The notes beneath the pieces are model-generated. The model was given only the letters and a program-made list of their open reading frames with translations. It was not told the DNA's origin and made no database searches. From NCBI RefSeq assembly GCF_014334015.1, contig NZ_CP060488.1, forward strand, positions 5,290,501 to 5,354,500: a DNA stretch of 64,000 bases, read 5' to 3'. Positions 45,329 through 52,822 of this stretch are shown here, in pieces. Both the position numbers and the translations under genes were made by a program. The stretch is from Bacteroides sp. M10 (GTDB lineage: Bacteria; Bacteroidota; Bacteroidia; Bacteroidales; Bacteroidaceae). Numbering within the stretch: the first letter of the stretch is position 1; every line of letters begins with the position of its first letter.

Positions 45329-46594
45329 TTAGTAGTTCAATATAGTTTGTCCGATAGTTGTATTCAGGTTTTCCATCGCCAGGAAAACATCTTTCTTTAT
45401 TTCATGTAACTGAATACAAGTTTCTTTATAGCTGTCATAGTAATCGATAAACTCCAACAAGCTGATATTTCGTTTCTTAAAGTTTTCATTCACTCCTGCT
45501 ATCAGTTTTTCGAAGTTACGTTCCAGTTCCATATTGGTAGATTGATAAAGCTGAACAGCTTTATCCAACGAAGCATAAGCGGTATAAAGCTCCATATCCG
45601 CACGGTTAGCCGCATTTTCCTGTTCCGCTCCTGCCTGCTGGATACTAAAACGGGCAGCTTTCACATTTCCCTGGTTGCGGTTGAAAATAGGTACTGACAA
45701 GCTCACTCCTATTGCAAAATAGTTATTGATAAAGTTTCCGGCACGGTCATAACTACCATTCACCGAAAATTCCGGAAATGCCATTGATTTCTGCAATTTC
45801 AGATTTGCACGGGAAGCACTGACCGTACTCCGGGCAATCTTGAGATCCGGCCGTTCATTCACCATCGCTTTCAAGTCGGCGAACGATAGTTGAGACAAAT
45901 CCAATTGCTTCAACACCTCTTCATCCAGTGATAACTCAACCATCGTGTCTCCCGGAAGATTTAACAAGACATTAAGTTCCCCTCTAAGGGTCAACAACTC
46001 ATTTTCCCGTTCATTCTTCTCTTTCTTCAAAGAGAACAACATAGATTCCAGACGGGACATTTCCATCAATGAAATATTTCCTTTCTCCTGTTGCAGTTTC
46101 ATTCCGGCAAGTAACTCTTGCAGAGAATTCACTTCCTTCTCATAAATGGATATGGATTTCGAGAGAAAATAGACTTGTACAAACTTCTCATTCAGCTCCT
46201 GACGAAGTGTTCTCATCACCTCTTCAAACTGATATTCTGCTATTTCTTTATTGATTTTCTCCAGTTTCACCTGCTTATTCCGTTGTCCGGCAAGACGAAT
46301 TACCTGTTCAATCCCCACAACCATTTCGCCCTCCTTACCAAAATCAAAATACTTTCCGTTCAGGCGGTTATAAACATTCTGTTCTAACGAGATTACCGGA
46401 TTCTCAAATAATTTGGCTTGCAGCACTTGTGCCTGTGCCATATCAATGTTGTACCGTTCGGCTATCAGCGATAAGTTACGTTCCAGAAAACGTTGTTCCG
46501 CCTCTTTCAGCGTTAATGTTCCTGTGGTAGCCTGTTGCGCGCATATTCCTCCTGTCAGCAGAAGAAAAAAAGAAATTAGAAATACTCTGTTCAT
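45329..46594 (-). CDS. TolC-family outer-membrane channel (CusC/CzcC type)
   Basis: A 421-residue outer-membrane efflux protein with a signal peptide (FLISFFLLLTGGICAQQ). Two TolC-type repeats are visible: first LTLKEAEQRFLERNLSLIAERYNIDMAQAQVLQAKL, second LKAMVNERPDLKIARSTVSASRANLKLQKSMAFPEFSVNG, each giving beta-strands and long coiled-coil helices. It begins the operon that continues with adaptor and pump. The -7 element at 46635-46642 precedes it. Confidence 0.9.
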   Translation of the reverse strand: MNRVFLISFFLLLTGGICAQQATTGTLTLKEAEQRFLERNLSLIAERYNIDMAQAQVLQAKLFENPVISLEQNVYNRLNGKYFDFGKEGEMVVGIEQVIRLAGQRNKQVKLEKINKEIAEYQFEEVMRTLRQELNEKFVQVYFLSKSISIYEKEVNSLQELLAGMKLQQEKGNISLMEMSRLESMLFSLKKEKNERENELLTLRGELNVLLNLPGDTMVELSLDEEVLKQLDLSQLSFADLKAMVNERPDLKIARSTVSASRANLKLQKSMAFPEFSVNGSYDRAGNFINNYFAIGVSLSVPIFNRNQGNVKAARFSIQQAGAEQENAANRADMELYTAYASLDKAVQLYQSTNMELERNFEKLIAGVNENFKKRNISLLEFIDYYDSYKETCIQLHEIKKDVFLAMENLNTTIGQTILNY

Positions 46595-46634
46595 TACTAT
46601 ATTTATCTTTATTACCTTATTGTAGTTGTCGCGG

Positions 46635-46642
46635 CAAAATTA
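46635..46642 (-). promoter_or_regulatory. -7 promoter element of the metal efflux operon
   Basis: TAATTTTG on the minus strand matches TAnnTTTG, 41-48 bp before the ATG at 46594. No -33 TTTG is seen, as expected for an activated promoter. Confidence 0.5.
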
Positions 46643-46694
46643 CAATTCTATAGCCGGAGAGACGGGAAAAAGCCATTATAAGCCTCTCATATCA

Positions 46695-46713
46695 GATTAG
46701 AATTTGATTAGAA
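46695..46713. promoter_or_regulatory. Direct repeats, candidate binding site for the OmpR-type regulator
   Basis: Two copies of GATTAGAA (46695-46702, 46706-46713) are 11 bp apart, one helical turn, as in many OmpR-family binding sites. They are about 75 bp upstream of the predicted start of the efflux operon. Confidence 0.45.
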
Positions 46714-46792
46714 AATAGCCATAAAGGAAGAATTGTAAACACAACAGGAAAAATGGCTATCCTTCTTTTATCACAGTTCCCCTATCTTTGCA

Positions 46793-46800
46793 GTAGAGAA
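46793..46800 (+). promoter_or_regulatory. -7 promoter element of the thioredoxin gene
   Basis: TATCTTTG matches TAnnTTTG, 30-37 bp before the ATG at 46830. Confidence 0.5.
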
Positions 46801-46829
46801 AATGAAATGAACCATTAAAAATAGAATAT

Positions 46830-47192
46830 ATGAAAATAATAGATTTAACCAAAGATAGTTTTGTAGAGAAGGTAGCTGATTATCAATCTTATCCTGATAA
46901 CTGGAACTTCAAAGGGAATAAACCTTGCCTGGTCGATTTTCATGCCCCGTGGTGCGTCTATTGCAAAGCGTTATCGCCTATATTAGACCAACTGACTAAA
47001 GAATACGAAGGGAAATTAGATATTTATAAAGTAGACGTCGATCAGGAACCGGAATTGGAAAGTGCATTTAAAATCCGCACCATTCCCAACCTGTTACTTT
47101 GCCCGCTGAACGGCAAACCGACAATGAAGTTAGGTACAATGAATAAAAACCAATTGAAAGAACTGATAGAAAGCAGTTTGCTTTCAGAATAG
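46830..47192 (+). CDS. Thioredoxin-family protein
   Basis: A 120-residue single-domain thioredoxin. Active site WCVYC replaces the usual WCGPC. The protein has the expected DFHAPWC beginning and a cis-Pro loop (IRTIPNLLL) before a C-terminal helix. The extra ~15 residues at the start and no signal peptide suggest a cytoplasmic reductant. It is divergent from the metal efflux operon, which may be coincidence. Non-canonical dipeptides between the cysteines change redox potential, so the partner may differ from that of the housekeeping thioredoxin. Confidence 0.85.
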   Translation: MKIIDLTKDSFVEKVADYQSYPDNWNFKGNKPCLVDFHAPWCVYCKALSPILDQLTKEYEGKLDIYKVDVDQEPELESAFKIRTIPNLLLCPLNGKPTMKLGTMNKNQLKELIESSLLSE

Positions 47193-47287
47193 AAATACAT
47201 TAAAAGTCCGGAAAGCTTCTGATGATGATAAACTACGGGGCTCTTAATATCATACAGAACATTTGCTTTTACAATAGGGAGTATGTC

Positions 47288-47394
47288 AAAACGCAGATTA
47301 ACGCAAATTATCGCAGATTATTTCATTTATATTGATATATTAATCAACGACTTATAAAATTATTTCTGCGATAATTTGCGTTAATCTGCGTTTT
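47288..47394. repeat. Long palindromic repeat, copy 3 of 4
   Basis: Perfect 30-nt arms at 47288-47317 and 47365-47394 (left arm begins AAAACGCAGATTAACGCAAA) with a 47-nt AT-rich loop. Placed between the convergent thioredoxin and nagA genes. Confidence 0.92.
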
Positions 47395-47433
47395 ATTATT
47401 TATTATGACACACCTCTTTTGGGATTATTTCAA

Positions 47434-48609
47434 CTATTCTTTATGCAACAGAATATCAGTTCCCGGGACAATCTTTCCCATCGACCATACACATCGCACA
47501 TTCAGTTCCTTATCAAGAATCACAATATCAGCATCCTTGCCCTTTGCCAACGCCCCTTTCCGGTCACTCGCTCCTATTAAACGGGCAGGAGTTTCAGAAG
47601 CCATACGCACGGCATCTTCCAAAGGTATATTCGCTTTCTTCACCATGGTGCGAACCAACACATCCATCGTAGCCAGGCTACCGGCCAATGCAGAATGATC
47701 TGCCATCTTACATACGCCGTCCTCTATGATATAGCGAGGATCAATCGGTTCATTCCCTTCATAAGCAGCATAAGCCAAAGCATCGGTAACGAGGCACGTA
47801 TTCTCTACACCTTTCAACTTATAAACCAATTTTAGAATCGTGGCAGGCAAGTGAATACCATCTGCAATCACTTCCACTGTCATCCCATCCGTCAAATATA
47901 CACTCTCCACCGTACCCTCATATTTATATTCACGACGTTTATGGAAACCCGGCATCGCATTATAAAAATGGGCAGCATGAGAGAAACCCACTGCATACGC
48001 AGCCTTGATTTCATCATATTCGGCTTCCGTATGTGTTACGGCAGTCATAATTCCTTTCGAACGGGTGTACTTTGCAAAATCATGTGCACCGTGCAGTTCA
48101 GGACTGATGTCCCAACGTCTGATACAAGAGGTATGCTCCAATAAAGGAATATATTCGTTTTCATCCGGAGTTTTCAGAAAACCGTCGTACTGGGTTCCCG
48201 CCATCTTCGGATTCAGGTAAGGACCTTCGATATGCAGGCCAAGAACAGGAGAGTCCTTCTCTTTCATCAGGTTTTCACAGACATCGACTGCCTGGTAGAT
48301 TCTTTCGAACGAGGTAGATGATAATGTAGGAAATATCCCGGTAGCACCATGTTTTAGGTGTGCAGTAGTTGCCGTGCGGAATGCTTCTTCCGTTGCTTCC
48401 GTATAATCATGTCCGCCACCTCCATGTGCATGCATACTTACAAATCCGGGCACAATCGTCATCCCTCTGGCATCAATAACCGTTGCACCGATAACCGCCA
48501 AATCACTGTTGGTCACCTCTAATATTTTTCCATCACAAATCAATACGGAACCATCTTTCAACCAGCCTTGCGGGGTCAATATTCTTCCATTTATTATTTG
48601 AGTCAACAT
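47434..48609 (-). CDS. nagA: N-acetylglucosamine-6-phosphate deacetylase, paralogue 1
   Basis: A 391-residue amidohydrolase that removes acetate from GlcNAc-6-P to give GlcN-6-P. Motifs: metal-binding HAHGGGGHD near residue 60, LGLHIEGPYLNPKMAG (catalytic-site Glu), SHAAHFYNAMPGFHKR, VTDALAY (catalytic Asp), DHSALAGSLATMD. The position normally GHS/GHT reads THTEAEYDE here. It is the second of two tandem genes; the upstream one (48631) is about 55-60% similar by eye and starts with almost the same 18 residues, which indicates duplication. Confidence 0.88.
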   Translation of the reverse strand: MLTQIINGRILTPQGWLKDGSVLICDGKILEVTNSDLAVIGATVIDARGMTIVPGFVSMHAHGGGGHDYTEATEEAFRTATTAHLKHGATGIFPTLSSTSFERIYQAVDVCENLMKEKDSPVLGLHIEGPYLNPKMAGTQYDGFLKTPDENEYIPLLEHTSCIRRWDISPELHGAHDFAKYTRSKGIMTAVTHTEAEYDEIKAAYAVGFSHAAHFYNAMPGFHKRREYKYEGTVESVYLTDGMTVEVIADGIHLPATILKLVYKLKGVENTCLVTDALAYAAYEGNEPIDPRYIIEDGVCKMADHSALAGSLATMDVLVRTMVKKANIPLEDAVRMASETPARLIGASDRKGALAKGKDADIVILDKELNVRCVWSMGKIVPGTDILLHKE

Positions 48610-48630
48610 AGTTTTCGTTATTTATTAGAT

Positions 48631-49797
48631 TTAAAACAGTTTATTGGTGCCTTCCACCAGTTCTCCCATTGCCCATACAGCTCTCACATTCAAGTCTCTG
48701 TCTAAAGCAATCATATCGGCATCCTTGCCACGCTCCAGCGTTCCTTTACGGTCGAGTACTCCCATAATCCGGGCAGGAGTTTCGGAGGCCATTCTCACGG
48801 CATCCTCCAAAGGTATTTCCGCCTTCTGCACCATGGTACGAATCAGTCGATCCATCGTTGCAATACTTCCCGCCAGTGCTGAATGGTCTGCCAGCTTACA
48901 TACTCCGTCCTCGATAATCACACGCGGATCAAAAGCCACCTGACTATCGCTGGCCGCACAAGCTAATGCATCCGTTATCAGACAAGTGCGTTCCACTCCT
49001 TTTATCTTGTATACAAGGCGCAAGATTGTTGGAGGCACATGAATACCGTCTGCCACCACTTCCACTGTCATATCATCAATCAGATAAATACTTTCTACCG
49101 TACCTTCATACTTGTACTCTTTCCGTTTATGGAATCCCGGCATTGCATTATAAAAATGAGTGGCATGCGTATATCCCGCCTCATAGGCTGTCTGTATATC
49201 CTCAAATTCGGCCTGGGTATGTCCTACCGAAGCCAATACCCCTTTCGCTGTGATATATTTACCAAATTGCATGGCTCCGGGGAGTTCCGGTGCGGCATCC
49301 CAACGTTTGATACAATGAGTTTCTTCCAGCAACGGAATATATTCTTCGGGATCGGGATCTTTGATATTTTCGGGAATCTGTCCACCTGCCATCGCCATAT
49401 TGAAATAATGTCCTTCCAGATGAAGTCCGAGCACAGGGCTATTAGGCTCCGCCATCATTTTCTCTGTAGTTTCCGCGGCTGCACGGATCATTGGAATGGT
49501 AGAAGAAGAAAGAGTAGGAAAAATACTGGTAGTGCCATGCTGCATATGAGCTTTGATTGCTGTCTGGAAAGCCTCTTCGGTGCCTTCCATAAAGTCTCTT
49601 CCACCGCCACCGTGAACATGGATTTCTACACCTCCCGGAACAATATACATTCCTTTGGCATCAATCAGTTTGGCTCCGATAATTGCAAGGTCACAATTAG
49701 TTACTTCCAGAATTTTATTGTCACGAATAAGAACTGACCCATCCTTCAACCAGCCTTGCGGGGTGAGGATGCGTGCATTAATGATCTGTGTTAACAT
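48631..49797 (-). CDS. nagA: N-acetylglucosamine-6-phosphate deacetylase, paralogue 2
   Basis: A 388-residue NagA-family protein, first gene of the pair (21-bp gap to the second). Motifs: HVHGGGGRD, LGLHLEGHYFNMAMAGGQ, GHTQAEFEDIQTAYEAG, THATHFYNAMPGFHKR, ITDALACAAS, DHSALAGSIATMD. The usual EGP(Y/F)-L/I-N reads EGHYFN, so the catalytic-site loop differs, while the GHT motif missing from the partner is kept. The two copies may have different sugar-phosphate substrates. The -7 element at 49881-49888 serves the pair. Confidence 0.85.
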   Translation of the reverse strand: MLTQIINARILTPQGWLKDGSVLIRDNKILEVTNCDLAIIGAKLIDAKGMYIVPGGVEIHVHGGGGRDFMEGTEEAFQTAIKAHMQHGTTSIFPTLSSSTIPMIRAAAETTEKMMAEPNSPVLGLHLEGHYFNMAMAGGQIPENIKDPDPEEYIPLLEETHCIKRWDAAPELPGAMQFGKYITAKGVLASVGHTQAEFEDIQTAYEAGYTHATHFYNAMPGFHKRKEYKYEGTVESIYLIDDMTVEVVADGIHVPPTILRLVYKIKGVERTCLITDALACAASDSQVAFDPRVIIEDGVCKLADHSALAGSIATMDRLIRTMVQKAEIPLEDAVRMASETPARIMGVLDRKGTLERGKDADMIALDRDLNVRAVWAMGELVEGTNKLF

Positions 49798-49880
49798 ATC
49801 ACAAATAGTTAAATTAATTAAAGGTCTGTGTGAATCAATGACGCTCTTTTTTGGGGGGAGTACATTGATTTTTTCGTTTG

Positions 49881-49888
49881 CAAAATTA
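49881..49888 (-). promoter_or_regulatory. -7 promoter element of the nagA pair
   Basis: TAATTTTG on the minus strand matches TAnnTTTG, 84-91 bp before the ATG at 49797. Confidence 0.4.
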
Positions 49889-49990
49889 CGCTTTTCCGTT
49901 CAATCTATCGATACAATCGTCCGGTAAACTTCCAATATTATACAAAAAAAGGTTGCCAATCTTATCGACTGACAACCTCATCTTATATGG

Positions 49991-50063
49991 AGCGGAAAAC
50001 GAGACTCGAACTCGCGACCCTAACCTTGGCAAGGTTATGCTCTACCAACTGAGCTATTTCCGC
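49991..50063 (-). tRNA. tRNA-Gly (GCC), copy 1
   Basis: 73 nt on the minus strand; acceptor stem GCGGAAA/TTTCCGC, D-loop AGCTCAGTTGGTAGAGC, anticodon loop with GCC, T-loop GTTCGAGTC, discriminator U. Identical to the copies at 50215 and 50530. Confidence 0.95.
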
Positions 50064-50100
50064 AAACTAAATTTCGTCATTCAGAAATCTGAAAGATTGG

Positions 50101-50182
50101 TGCCCAGAACAGGACTCGAACCTGCATGCCTCGCGACACACGCACCTGAAACGTGCGCGTCTACCAATTCCGCCACCTGGGC
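50101..50182 (-). tRNA. tRNA-Leu (CAG), copy 1
   Basis: 82 nt on the minus strand; acceptor GCCCAGG, D-arm GGCGGAATTGGTAGACGCG, loop TTCAGGT with anticodon CAG, long variable arm as in all bacterial tRNA-Leu. Identical to the copy at 50414. Confidence 0.94.
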
Positions 50183-50214
50183 AAAACTTAGTTCCATTAT
50201 TTCAAAGAAACAAG

Positions 50215-50287
50215 AGCGGAAAACGAGACTCGAACTCGCGACCCTAACCTTGGCAAGGTTATGCTCTACCAACTGAGCTATTTCCGC
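50215..50287 (-). tRNA. tRNA-Gly (GCC), copy 2
   Basis: Same sequence as the Gly tRNA at 49991, including U discriminator. Confidence 0.95.
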
Positions 50288-50306
50288 ATTTCACTTTCAT
50301 AAACTG

Positions 50307-50390
50307 TGAAGAGGAGGAGACTCGAACTCCCACAACATTTCTGTCACTACCACCTCAAAGTAGCGCGTCTACCAATTCCGCCACCTCTCC
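50307..50390 (-). tRNA. tRNA-Leu (GAG)
   Basis: 84 nt on the minus strand; acceptor GGAGAGG pairs with CCTCTTC (one G-U), anticodon loop TTGAGGT, long variable arm. Serves CUU/CUC codons. Confidence 0.92.
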
Positions 50391-50413
50391 ATAATTTTAA
50401 AGTTTAACCTTTG

Positions 50414-50495
50414 TGCCCAGAACAGGACTCGAACCTGCATGCCTCGCGACACACGCACCTGAAACGTGCGCGTCTACCAATTCCGCCACCTGGGC
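50414..50495 (-). tRNA. tRNA-Leu (CAG), copy 2
   Basis: Identical to the Leu tRNA at 50101; flanking DNA is also partly duplicated. Confidence 0.94.
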
Positions 50496-50529
50496 AAAGA
50501 TTATTGTTCCAACATTTCAAAGAAACATG

Positions 50530-50602
50530 AGCGGAAAACGAGACTCGAACTCGCGACCCTAACCTTGGCAAGGTTATGCTCTACCAACTGAGCTATTTCC
50601 GC
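50530..50602 (-). tRNA. tRNA-Gly (GCC), copy 3; first gene of the tRNA operon
   Basis: Same sequence as the other two Gly tRNAs. Nearest to the promoter at 50622-50652. Confidence 0.95.
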
Positions 50603-50621
50603 ATTTTTTCGTTTGCGGTTG

Positions 50622-50652
50622 CAAAGGTAGGGATTTTCCGTAAACATGCAAA
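50622..50652 (-). promoter_or_regulatory. Promoter of the six-tRNA operon
   Basis: On the minus strand TTTG (50649-50652) and TACCTTTG (50622-50629) are separated by 19 bp, an excellent match to the Bacteroides -33/-7 promoter. The first tRNA begins 20 bp downstream. Confidence 0.75.
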
Positions 50653-50720
50653 CATTCTGCCTACTTTTTTCACAGAAATCTGTTCACTTTGCACCTACCG
50701 CAAAACAATCATTTTGATTA

Positions 50721-51860
50721 TCAACTCATTCGGTCACGATAATCTTCATAAGAAAATTGCTTGTATATTTCAGCTTTCCCCTCTTTTGTCCAAATGGCAA
50801 TGGCAGGATGATGAATTCCGTTAAACATATTTGTCTTGACCATCGTATAATGAATCATATCTTCGAACACGATACGCTCTCCGATTTGCAACTCATGATC
50901 GAAGCTCCACAGTCCCATATAATCACCGCTCAAACAGGAATTTCCTCCGAGACGATAAATATATTTTCCTTCATCTCCCATCTCTGCACCACGCACGGCA
51001 GGTTGGTATGGCATTTCCAGACAATCCGGCATGTGGCAAGTGAAACTAACATTCAAAATAGCCGTCTTGATACCACGACTTTCCACAATATCCACCACTT
51101 CGGAAGTCAGCACTCCCGTCTGCCAGGTAAAGGCCGAACCGGGTTCCAGGATAATGCGCAAATGAGGATAGCGTGCTTTTAATCCTTGCAACAGTCTTAT
51201 CAAATGTTCGGTATCATAGTCCTTACGAGTCATCAGGTGTCCACCACCCAGGTTCAACCATTTAATCTGTGAAAACCAATGGGCAAATTTAGCTTCAAGA
51301 TGTTCCAATGTACGTTCCAGCTCATAAGAAGAAGATTCACAGTGACAATGACAATGAAAGCCTTCAATACCTTGCGGTAATGCTTCGGGCAACAAATCGG
51401 CTGTTATCCCAAAACGTGTGCCGGGTGCACATGGATTATAAAGTTCGGTTTCCACTTCCGAATATTCAGGATTTACGCGGATACCACAAGAGATGCCACT
51501 TCCTTCTGCAACCACCATCGGATAGAAGCGTTCAAACTGCTGCATTGAGTTGAATGTGATATGACTGCTGCAACGCATGATTTCCGGGAAATCCTGTTCC
51601 GTATAAGCAGGAGAATATGTATGCGCCTTGCTGCCGAACTCTTCCAATGCCAAACGGGCTTCATACACCGAACTTGCCGTAGAATGATCTATATATTCAC
51701 GGAATATGGGGAAAGAGCGCCACATGGCAAATGACTTGAAAGCAAGAATGATCTCCACTCCCGCCCTGTCGGCCACGCTTTTTATCAAACACAGGTTCTT
51801 TCTTAAAAGCTCTTCTTCCATGATGTAACAAGGAGAAGGGAACTGATTAAAATCTATCAT
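50721..51860 (-). CDS. nspC: Carboxynorspermidine decarboxylase
   Basis: A 379-residue PLP enzyme of the alanine-racemase fold, which makes norspermidine/spermidine from the carboxy form. The PLP lysine is in ILAFKSFAMW (residue about 42). Other conserved parts: NPEYSEVETELYNPCAPGTRFG, FHCHCESSSYEL, LNLGGGHLMTR (Gly-rich phosphate loop), LEPGSAF, and GNSCLSGDYMG holding the catalytic Cys/Asp. Together with a carboxynorspermidine dehydrogenase elsewhere it forms the spermidine route known from gut Bacteroides. Its -7 element is at 51903-51910. Confidence 0.92.
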   Translation of the reverse strand: MIDFNQFPSPCYIMEEELLRKNLCLIKSVADRAGVEIILAFKSFAMWRSFPIFREYIDHSTASSVYEARLALEEFGSKAHTYSPAYTEQDFPEIMRCSSHITFNSMQQFERFYPMVVAEGSGISCGIRVNPEYSEVETELYNPCAPGTRFGITADLLPEALPQGIEGFHCHCHCESSSYELERTLEHLEAKFAHWFSQIKWLNLGGGHLMTRKDYDTEHLIRLLQGLKARYPHLRIILEPGSAFTWQTGVLTSEVVDIVESRGIKTAILNVSFTCHMPDCLEMPYQPAVRGAEMGDEGKYIYRLGGNSCLSGDYMGLWSFDHELQIGERIVFEDMIHYTMVKTNMFNGIHHPAIAIWTKEGKAEIYKQFSYEDYRDRMS

Positions 51861-51902
51861 ATATAAATTATTATCTAAAATAACGCCTTACGAACGTGGA
51901 TG

Positions 51903-51910
51903 CAAAAATA
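51903..51910 (-). promoter_or_regulatory. -7 promoter element of nspC
   Basis: TATTTTTG on the minus strand matches TAnnTTTG, 43-50 bp before the ATG at 51860. Confidence 0.4.
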
Positions 51911-52035
51911 CAAATTCAAAAGCAAAGAGGGATTGTTTTATTTTTAATTAAGATATTGGTTTTCGCGAACTTTTTCTTATTTTTACACCTTTATAATCTA
52001 TAAGTAGTTATATCATCCTAAATACCTGATTGAAT

Positions 52036-52593
52036 ATGAATAAAGATTTAAGAAAAGTAGTGATCCTGCTGGCACATCCAAACATGAAAGGATCTCAAGC
52101 AAACAAAGCATTAATTGATGCCGTTGGTGACATTGAAGGAGTAGCCGTATTCAACCTTTACGAATTATCGCCTGACATCGCTTTCAATGTAGACGAATGG
52201 AGTAAAATCATCTCTGATGCCTCTGCTGTGATCTATCAGTTTCCTTTCTATTGGATGTCTGCACCGTCATTACTAAAGAAATGGCAGGATGAAGTCTTTA
52301 CTTTCCTATCCAAGACTCCGGCAGTCGCCGGCAAACCGCTGACAGTGGTAACAACTACCGGATCTGAATTCGATGCTTACCGCAGCGGAGGAAGGAATGG
52401 TTTCACTACGGACGAACTTTTACGCCCTTATCAGGGCAGTGCTATCCATTCAGGTATGGTGTGGCAGACTCCTATCGTTGTTTATGGAATGGGAACAGCG
52501 GATGCGGGAAAGAATATCGCTGAAGGAGCAAATACATACAGACAGCGGGTAGAGATGCTGGTCAATAGCAGTAACGCCGGAAATAATTGGTAA
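52036..52593 (+). CDS. Flavodoxin-fold NAD(P)H oxidoreductase (KefF/MdaB-like)
   Basis: A 185-residue flavoprotein reductase. LLAHPNMKGSQANKALIDAV is the FMN/FAD-phosphate binding loop of this family, and QFPFYWMSAPSLLKKWQDEVFTF with TTGSEFDAY matches the quinone reductase core. It is expected to reduce quinones or electrophiles. Upstream frame extends by two codons to a TTG at 52030, but the ATG is preferred. It is followed by two tandem hairpins. Confidence 0.8.
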   Translation: MNKDLRKVVILLAHPNMKGSQANKALIDAVGDIEGVAVFNLYELSPDIAFNVDEWSKIISDASAVIYQFPFYWMSAPSLLKKWQDEVFTFLSKTPAVAGKPLTVVTTTGSEFDAYRSGGRNGFTTDELLRPYQGSAIHSGMVWQTPIVVYGMGTADAGKNIAEGANTYRQRVEMLVNSSNAGNNW

Positions 52594-52601
52594 GACTATG
52601 A

Positions 52602-52660
52602 AAAGCGTAGCTTTAGATTAGATAAAGCTACGCTTTACAGATGCTAAAGCATAGCTTTAG
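52602..52660 (+). terminator. Two adjacent related hairpins
   Basis: AAAGCGTAGCTTTA pairs with TAAAGCTACGCTTT (52602-52636). A second one, CTAAAGC/GCTTTAG (52644-52660), shares the CTTTA core. They lie 8 bp after the oxidoreductase stop and probably end its message. Confidence 0.6.
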
Positions 52661-52822
52661 GTTTCGCCAAACACTTCTTTTTCAACGTCAGTAGCGGCAA
52701 GCCCCCCGATTACAGGACATTATTAATCCGACAATATTACCTTAAAAGGAACACATCGTTATTCAGACGAATATCTACCACGGATATTTATCTTTAGCAA
52801 CAGCATTTTTCATATCATCTTC

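Noticed and set aside
49991..50602. Repeated sequence among the tRNA genes as a mobile or CRISPR array
   Set aside because: All repeats fold as tRNAs, and the spacers are short intergenic DNA.
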